From: Campylobacteraceae bacterium | GTDB lineage: Bacteria; Campylobacterota; Campylobacteria; Campylobacterales; Sulfurovaceae | DNA length: 10,811 nt | Direction: 5' to 3' | Assembly (NCBI GenBank): GCA_027066355.1 | Contig: JAMONW010000101.1 | Coordinates: 1-10,811, forward strand | Shown: one piece after another, positions 7,164 to 10,811 of the stretch | Layout: every line of letters starts with the position of its first letter | Position numbering within the stretch: position 1 is the first letter of the stretch | The notes under the pieces: model-generated | Told to the model about the DNA's origin: nothing | The model's database searches: none | What the model saw: the letters and a program-made list of their open reading frames with translations, nothing else | Program-made: the position numbers and the translations under genes

Positions 7164-7186
7164 TTTTTTGAGCAAAGCTCAAAAAA
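7164..7186. repeat. Perfect 10-bp inverted repeat abutting the dacB stop
   Basis: TTTTTTGAGC and its exact complement flank a 3-base AAA loop, starting at the base after the dacB TAG. The stem is capped by GAGC/GCTC but is followed by A rather than T on both strands. It is therefore not a standard Rho-independent terminator in either direction. It may protect the mRNA 3' end or belong to the repeat cluster that fills this gap. Confidence 0.7.
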
Positions 7187-7219
7187 GCTGAGAGCAAAAA
7201 GCGAAAAGCTGAAAGCTTT
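7185..7219 (+). repeat. Five tandem heptanucleotide units, RAGCNNA family
   Basis: Five adjacent 7-bp units start at 7185, 7192, 7199, 7206 and 7213, for example AAGCTGA, GAGCAAA and AAGCGAA. Every unit has GC at positions 3-4, and four of the five end in A. The last unit merges into a run of seven T, so AAAAGC...GCTTTT (7204-7220) can also fold as a weak hairpin with a T tract. Confidence 0.65.
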
Positions 7220-7226
7220 TTTTGAG

Positions 7227-7250
7227 GTGAGGCTTAAGCCTCACTTTTTT
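7227..7250 (+). terminator. Rho-independent terminator of the yajC-secD-secF-dacB unit
   Basis: GTGAGGCTTAAGCCTCAC is a perfect palindrome. It forms a 7-bp GC-rich stem with a TTAA loop and is followed directly by TTTTTT (7245-7250). This is a standard intrinsic terminator on the plus strand, 63 bases after the dacB stop. On the minus strand no T tract follows the stem, so it should act in one direction only. Confidence 0.8.
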
Positions 7251-7264
7251 AAAAATAAAACAAT

Positions 7265-7299
7265 ATAGCTTTTAGCTTTGTGCTTTAAGCTTTCAGCTA
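7265..7299 (-). repeat. Five tandem heptanucleotide units, RAGCNNA family, opposite orientation
   Basis: On the minus strand five 7-bp units start at 7299, 7292, 7285, 7278 and 7271, for example TAGCTGA, AAGCTTA and AAGCACA. All have GC at positions 3-4. The tract is the mirror image of the one at 7185-7219. The two share a 12-bp perfect inverted repeat (AGCTGAAAGCTT at 7207-7218, its complement at 7287-7298) with the terminator between them. Confidence 0.65.
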
Positions 7300-7330
7300 A
7301 AAAACGAAGTTTTTAAAAAAAAGGGATTAA

Positions 7331-8458
7331 ATGCAATTTAAAAAATATCCATTCGAGAGGTTAAATGAATTGTTAGATGGTGTAGAGCCAAATAGTAGCT
7401 ACTCTCCAATTTCGCTAACAATTGGAGAGCCACAATTTGAAACACCAAAGTTTATTAAAGAGGCTTTGGCAAATAGTTTAGATTTGTTAAATAAGTATCC
7501 AAAAAGTAGTGGAGAGATAGAGCTTAAAGAGGCACAACTTGGCTATTTAAAGCGTAATTTTAATGTAGAGCTAACTTTAGAGCAAATTATTCCCACATTT
7601 GGAACAAGAGAGGTTTTATTTAACTTTCCTCAATTTTTTCTAAGCAATAAAAAAGCTCCTAAGATGGCTTTTGTTAATCCATTTTATCAAATTTATGAGG
7701 GTGCTAGTATTGCAAGTGGGGCTGATGTAGTTTATTTGAATTTAGAGAAAGCAAATGGTTATAAACCTGTAATTAATAAAGAGAAGCTAGAGGGTGTTGA
7801 TATTGTAATTTTAAATACTCCAAGTAATCCAACAGCAAGTGTTATGAGCCTTGAAGAGATGAAGAGTTGGGTTAAATTAGCTTTAGAGATGGATTTTTTG
7901 CTTATTAATGATGAGTGTTATATTGAACTATATTTAGATAAACCAATTCCATCGCTTTTAAATGCTTCAGTTGAAGTTGGAAATAGTGAATTTAAAAATG
8001 TTTTAGTGCTTAACTCTATCTCAAAACGCTCTAGCGCTCCTGGGCTAAGAAGCGGATTTATTGCTGGAGATAGAGATATTTTAAAAGAGTATTTAAGATA
8101 TAGAACATATGTAGGGTGTGCAATTCCTTTGCCTTTACAAAAAGCAGCAGCAGTTGCTTGGAGCGATGATAAGCATGTAGAGCCTTTTAGAGAAGCTTAC
8201 AAAGAGAATATGCTTTTAGCTAAAGATATTTTAGGTGTAGAGATACCAGAGGCAACTTTTTATATTTGGATAGAGGTTGAAGATGCAATACAAAAGGCAA
8301 AAGAGTTATACAAAGAGTATAATGTAAAAGTATTGCCAGGTGAATTTTTAGGCAGAGAGGGTGCTGGAGTTAATTATTGGAGAATAGCTTTAGTTTATGA
8401 TCCAAAAGTTACAAAAGAGGCACTAGAGAGAGTGGCAGAGTTTTTAGAAAAATATTAA
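7331..8458 (+). CDS. dapC: Succinyldiaminopimelate aminotransferase (DapC-like, PLP class I)
   Basis: The likely reaction is glutamate-dependent transamination of N-succinyl-2-amino-6-ketopimelate, a step to meso-diaminopimelate for peptidoglycan and lysine. The 375-residue product is a clear class I/II aminotransferase. NTPSNPT carries N166, DEC carries D194, SISKRSSAPGLRSGF carries the PLP lysine K232 and R240, and YWRIAL carries R351, the usual carboxylate-binding arginine. The SKRS-APGLRSGF signature is what I associate with DapC. AAGGGA (7321-7326) precedes the ATG. Placement upstream of murC fits a cell-wall role. The fold and cofactor are certain; substrate assignment rests on the signature and context, and a related aspartate or N-acetyl-DAP aminotransferase is possible. 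Confidence 0.85.
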   Translation: MQFKKYPFERLNELLDGVEPNSSYSPISLTIGEPQFETPKFIKEALANSLDLLNKYPKSSGEIELKEAQLGYLKRNFNVELTLEQIIPTFGTREVLFNFPQFFLSNKKAPKMAFVNPFYQIYEGASIASGADVVYLNLEKANGYKPVINKEKLEGVDIVILNTPSNPTASVMSLEEMKSWVKLALEMDFLLINDECYIELYLDKPIPSLLNASVEVGNSEFKNVLVLNSISKRSSAPGLRSGFIAGDRDILKEYLRYRTYVGCAIPLPLQKAAAVAWSDDKHVEPFREAYKENMLLAKDILGVEIPEATFYIWIEVEDAIQKAKELYKEYNVKVLPGEFLGREGAGVNYWRIALVYDPKVTKEALERVAEFLEKY

Positions 8459-8471
8459 TAAAGGGGTTAGT

Positions 8472-9071
8472 GTGCAAGAGAATATAAATATAGAAGAGTT
8501 AAAAAATGATAAAGAGTTTTTAGAGAATTTAAAAAAGTTAGAAGAAGAGGTTGCTAGTAGCGACTCTTTAGCTAAGACTTATCAGCTTTTGGATGTTAAA
8601 TTAAGCATTTCACCAGATGATGAAGAGGCTATAAATAAGCTTTTTCAAAAGATTGTAGATGGTTCTTTTAGTTTAATTGCTTCTAAAATAGAAGAGGCAA
8701 AAGAGTTAAATTTAAGCAACCCAGAAGAGTGGGCTGCAGCTCGTGGGATTTATGAGTATGCTATTCAAAGATATAGTGAAAATGATACAAAATCAGCACA
8801 AGAGCTATTTTTGGCTTTGCATCATATAATTAGTGATTTTGAGGTTAAAGAGGCTATGATGGTTCATGCAGCTGCAATTTCTAGCAATTATAGCTTTGAT
8901 GACTTTACAACTAAACTTACAAAGATTGATGATAGCGATTTTAGCGACCCAAAAGCAGTTTTTATTACAGATTTTGTGCAACCTGTTGATATTTTGCTAG
9001 AGATGTTTAAAGATGAAGTTGCAAAGCTAAATGAGAGATTAGAGAAACTTAAGAGAGCGCAAGAGAGTTAA
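8472..9071 (+). CDS. Conserved-looking cytoplasmic protein of unknown function
   Basis: I do not recognise this 199-residue protein. It starts at a GTG with AAGGGG (8461-8466) 5 bases upstream, 13 bp after the dapC stop, so it is probably co-transcribed with dapC. It has no signal peptide or membrane segment and is rich in Glu, Asp and Lys. It looks almost wholly helical: a charged N-terminal helix (about 7-30), a middle region with EEWAAARGIYEYAIQRY (about 83-99) and an LFLALHHII helix, and a C-terminal coiled-coil-like helix (KDEVAKLNERLEKLKRA). No catalytic motif or metal-binding cysteine cluster is visible. The middle part (ARGIYEYAIQRYSEND-KSAQELFLALHHI) has a faint TPR-like feel, but I see no repeated unit. 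A structural or scaffold role with the neighbouring wall enzymes is only a guess. Confidence 0.85.
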   Translation: MQENINIEELKNDKEFLENLKKLEEEVASSDSLAKTYQLLDVKLSISPDDEEAINKLFQKIVDGSFSLIASKIEEAKELNLSNPEEWAAARGIYEYAIQRYSENDTKSAQELFLALHHIISDFEVKEAMMVHAAAISSNYSFDDFTTKLTKIDDSDFSDPKAVFITDFVQPVDILLEMFKDEVAKLNERLEKLKRAQES

Positions 9072-9073
9072 TG

Positions 9074-9108
9074 ACGCATAGAGCTTAAGGCATAGAGCAA
9101 AGAGCAAA
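9074..9108 (+). repeat. Five tandem heptanucleotide units, RAGCNNA family, upstream of murC
   Basis: Five 7-bp units start at 9074, 9081, 9088, 9095 and 9102, of types ACGCATA, GAGCTTA, AGGCATA and GAGCAAA (twice). All have GC at positions 3-4 and A at position 7. GAGCAAA also occurs as a unit at 7192-7198. The tract begins two bases after the stop of the preceding gene. Confidence 0.65.
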
Positions 9109-9129
9109 ATAAAAAATCTTTAAGCTCTA
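9079..9129. repeat. 10-bp inverted repeat spanning the pre-murC gap
   Basis: TAGAGCTTAA (9079-9088) is exactly complementary to TTAAGCTCTA (9120-9129), with 31 bases between. No T tract follows on the plus strand, so it does not look like a terminator. One arm lies within the heptamer tract. It might fold in the leader of murC, but no riboswitch or attenuator class is recognisable. Confidence 0.5.
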
Positions 9130-9156
9130 AGTTAATTCACAAATAAGGAAACAAAG

Positions 9157-10473
9157 TTGCATATACATTTTATAGGAATTGGTGGTATTGGTTTATCGGC
9201 TTTGGCAAAGTTTTTAGCTGGGCAGGGGGTTAAAATTAGTGGTAGTGATGTTAGCAAGAGTGAAATTACAGATGATTTGGCAATAAATTTTGGTGCGCAA
9301 ATTACTATTCCTCACCATCCAAACGCAGTAGAGGGTGCTGATATGGTAATTTACTCTGCTGTAATTCGCCCAAATAATGTAGAGTATAAAAGAGCAAAAG
9401 AGCTTGGAATTAAGTTGCTTCCAAGAAAAGAGGCACTTAAGTTTATTTTAAAAGATAGTCGTGTATTTGGAGTAGCTGGAGCGCATGGCAAAAGCACAAC
9501 TTCAGCAATTTTAGCCTCTATTTTGCAAGAGAGCAATGCTTTAATTGGAGCAATATCTAAAGAGTTTGGTTCTAATGTTCGCGCAGTTGATAGCAAAGAT
9601 GTTGTTTTTGAAGCTGATGAGAGTGATGCAAGTTTTTTAAACTCTAATCCATATTTAGCAATTGTAACCAATGTTGAGCCTGAACATATGGAGTATTATG
9701 AGTATGATGAAGAGCGCTTTTATAAGGCGTATCGCGACTTTTTAGAGTTGGCAAAGCTAAGAGTTTTAAATGGAGAAGATGAGTTTTTAAGCAAACAGGG
9801 TGATTTAGAGAATATCTATTTATATCCAAGTAAAGATATTAAAGATGTAGAGTATATTTTAATAGATAAAAAGCCACATACACGTTTTAAATTAAGAGAT
9901 TTTGGTGAGTTTGATGTTTTTGGACTAGGCTTTCATATTGCAATAGATGCAGCTTTGGCAATTTTAGCAGCACTTGAGCTCGGCTTAGATATTGAGAGTA
10001 TAAGAGAGAATTTACTAAAATATAAAGGCATTAAAAAGCGCTTTGATGTGGTGCAAAATAATGGAATGGTTGTAATTGATGACTATGGACATCACCCTAC
10101 AGAGATAAAAGCTACTATGAATTCAATTAAAGAGTATGCTAAACTTTTAGGAGTAAATAGAATTTATGCAATTTGGCAACCACATAAATATAGTAGAACA
10201 ATAGATAACTTAAGTGGATTTGTAGAGTGTTTTGATGGTGTGGATGAACTTACAATCCTCCCAATTTGGGCAGCTGGAGAGGTAGAAGTTGATATTGATT
10301 TAAAAGGTGCTTTTAGTCGCTACAATTTAACAATGGCAGAGCGCATAACAAAAAAAGATAGCAAAGTCTATATCTATGATAAAGATGGAAATACAATCAA
10401 AAAATATAAAGATGGCTTAGTAGTAGCCTTTGGAGCAGGAGATATAACTTACCAAATTAGGGGTGAAAAGTAG
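9157..10473 (+). CDS. murC: UDP-N-acetylmuramate--L-alanine ligase
   Basis: MurC uses ATP to add L-alanine to UDP-N-acetylmuramate, the first step of stem-peptide assembly, in the cytoplasm. The 438-residue product has the three-domain Mur ligase pattern. FIGIGGIG (5-12) binds the UDP-sugar, GAHGKST (108-114) is the ATP P-loop, and EADESD (152-157) and TNVEPEHMEYY (171-181) follow in the central domain. DDYGHHPTEIKAT and QPHKYSRT mark the C-terminal domain. Translation starts at TTG: AAGGAAA (9145-9151) is placed correctly, and the dinucleotide-like fold begins at residue 4, so no later start is possible. It is shorter than E. coli MurC (491), which I believe is usual for this phylum. The next gene starts within its stop codon. 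Confidence 0.96.
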   Translation: MHIHFIGIGGIGLSALAKFLAGQGVKISGSDVSKSEITDDLAINFGAQITIPHHPNAVEGADMVIYSAVIRPNNVEYKRAKELGIKLLPRKEALKFILKDSRVFGVAGAHGKSTTSAILASILQESNALIGAISKEFGSNVRAVDSKDVVFEADESDASFLNSNPYLAIVTNVEPEHMEYYEYDEERFYKAYRDFLELAKLRVLNGEDEFLSKQGDLENIYLYPSKDIKDVEYILIDKKPHTRFKLRDFGEFDVFGLGFHIAIDAALAILAALELGLDIESIRENLLKYKGIKKRFDVVQNNGMVVIDDYGHHPTEIKATMNSIKEYAKLLGVNRIYAIWQPHKYSRTIDNLSGFVECFDGVDELTILPIWAAGEVEVDIDLKGAFSRYNLTMAERITKKDSKVYIYDKDGNTIKKYKDGLVVAFGAGDITYQIRGEK

Positions 10474-10811
10474 TGAGTTCTCTTTTTGCAAATGATAAAT
10501 TGGCAAAGCTTTGTAATAAACTTGATTTAGATGAACATATTGGTTCTTTGACCTCTTTATTTGCTAGGCAAAAGAGTGTTGTTATGCTTGGGGATAGTGG
10601 GCAACACGCTAAGTTTATAAAAGCGCTTGATGGGCTAGAGTTGCCTTTAATGCCTGAGCTTCCAAATATGGATGATTTAATTAACAGACTCTCTAAAGAG
10701 GCTACTTTGAGCCTTGATTTAATCTATCTTTTTGTTAAGCAAATCTATTTTTTTAATAAATTAAGGGCTTCTACTTTGCCTACTATTTGGCAAAAATTAA
10801 TTAGCTCTATT
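10473..10811 (+). CDS. mutS2: MutS2-type DNA-binding ATPase, N-terminal fragment cut by window edge
   Basis: A GTG at 10473 overlaps the murC stop by one base (TAGTG) and opens 113 codons without a stop to the window end. The product begins MSSLFANDKLAKLCNKLDL. Its N-terminal region (EHIGSLTSLFARQKSVVMLGDSGQHAKFIKAL split around residues 21-52) resembles, from memory, the start of the MutS2-like proteins of Campylobacter and Helicobacter. These lie near murC in C. jejuni and act in recombination control or oxidative damage repair rather than classical mismatch repair. The conserved ATPase core lies beyond the edge, so the call rests on this resemblance plus context. GGGGTG (10460-10465) can serve as Shine-Dalgarno, and translational coupling to murC is likely. 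Confidence 0.7.
   Translation, partial: MSSLFANDKLAKLCNKLDLDEHIGSLTSLFARQKSVVMLGDSGQHAKFIKALDGLELPLMPELPNMDDLINRLSKEATLSLDLIYLFVKQIYFFNKLRASTLPTIWQKLISSI

Noticed and set aside
7315..7322. Run of eight A as a phase-variation tract
   Set aside because: It lies outside coding sequence, just before the dapC Shine-Dalgarno. Poly-A runs of this size are expected in DNA this AT-rich, whereas phase variation in this phylum mainly uses poly-G/C.
7164..7330. CRISPR array or phage attachment site
   Set aside because: The repeat units are only 7 bp and directly adjacent, with no spacers. There is no tRNA, integrase or cas gene nearby.
9079..9129. Terminator or riboswitch upstream of murC
   Set aside because: The inverted repeat has a 31-base loop and no T tract, and no conserved riboswitch core is recognisable.
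1..10811. Defence island, biosynthetic cluster or mobile element
   Set aside because: Every full-length gene but one is a recognisable housekeeping or envelope gene in a familiar order. No transposase, integrase, nuclease-toxin or peptide-modifying enzyme is present.

Overview
This window looks like ordinary chromosomal core sequence from a low-GC member of the Campylobacterota (formerly Epsilonproteobacteria). The base composition is strongly AT-rich. The Lnt, YajC, SecD, SecF, MurC and MutS2-type proteins and the DapC-type aminotransferase resemble those of Campylobacter, Sulfurimonas and relatives. The divergent lnt / yajC-secD-secF arrangement and the murC-mutS2 neighbourhood are also typical of that phylum. 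I cannot assign a genus from the sequence alone.

Layout. Minus strand, right to left: lnt (apolipoprotein N-acyltransferase), yidD (helper of membrane protein insertion), pyrC (dihydroorotase), and then, after a 117-bp gap, the first 27 codons of a cysteine synthase that runs off the left edge. Plus strand, left to right: yajC-secD-secF (Sec translocon accessory complex), dacB (PBP4-type D,D-peptidase) and a terminator. Then come a dapC-like aminotransferase, a 199-residue protein of unknown function, murC, and the first 113 codons of a mutS2-like gene that runs off the right edge. The two sets diverge from a 15-bp spacer between lnt and yajC. A single short palindrome there supplies the Shine-Dalgarno sequence for both directions.

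How the genes fit together. Most of the window serves the cell envelope. SecDF-YajC drives export, YidD aids membrane insertion and Lnt finishes lipoproteins. DapC makes the diaminopimelate/lysine precursor, MurC adds the first amino acid to the peptidoglycan stem, and DacB trims or cuts mature peptidoglycan in the periplasm. PyrC (pyrimidines), cysteine synthase and MutS2 are housekeeping neighbours.

Non-coding DNA. No gene-free stretch exceeds 300 bases. The three gaps longer than 60 bp are 82-198, 7164-7330 and 9072-9156. Each contains a run of five or six degenerate 7-bp tandem units. The units in the second and third gaps share one consensus (RAGCNNA), and in the second gap two such tracts face each other around a terminator. 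This repeat pattern is the least expected thing in the window. I see no mobile element, CRISPR array, RNA gene, defence system or secondary-metabolite system.
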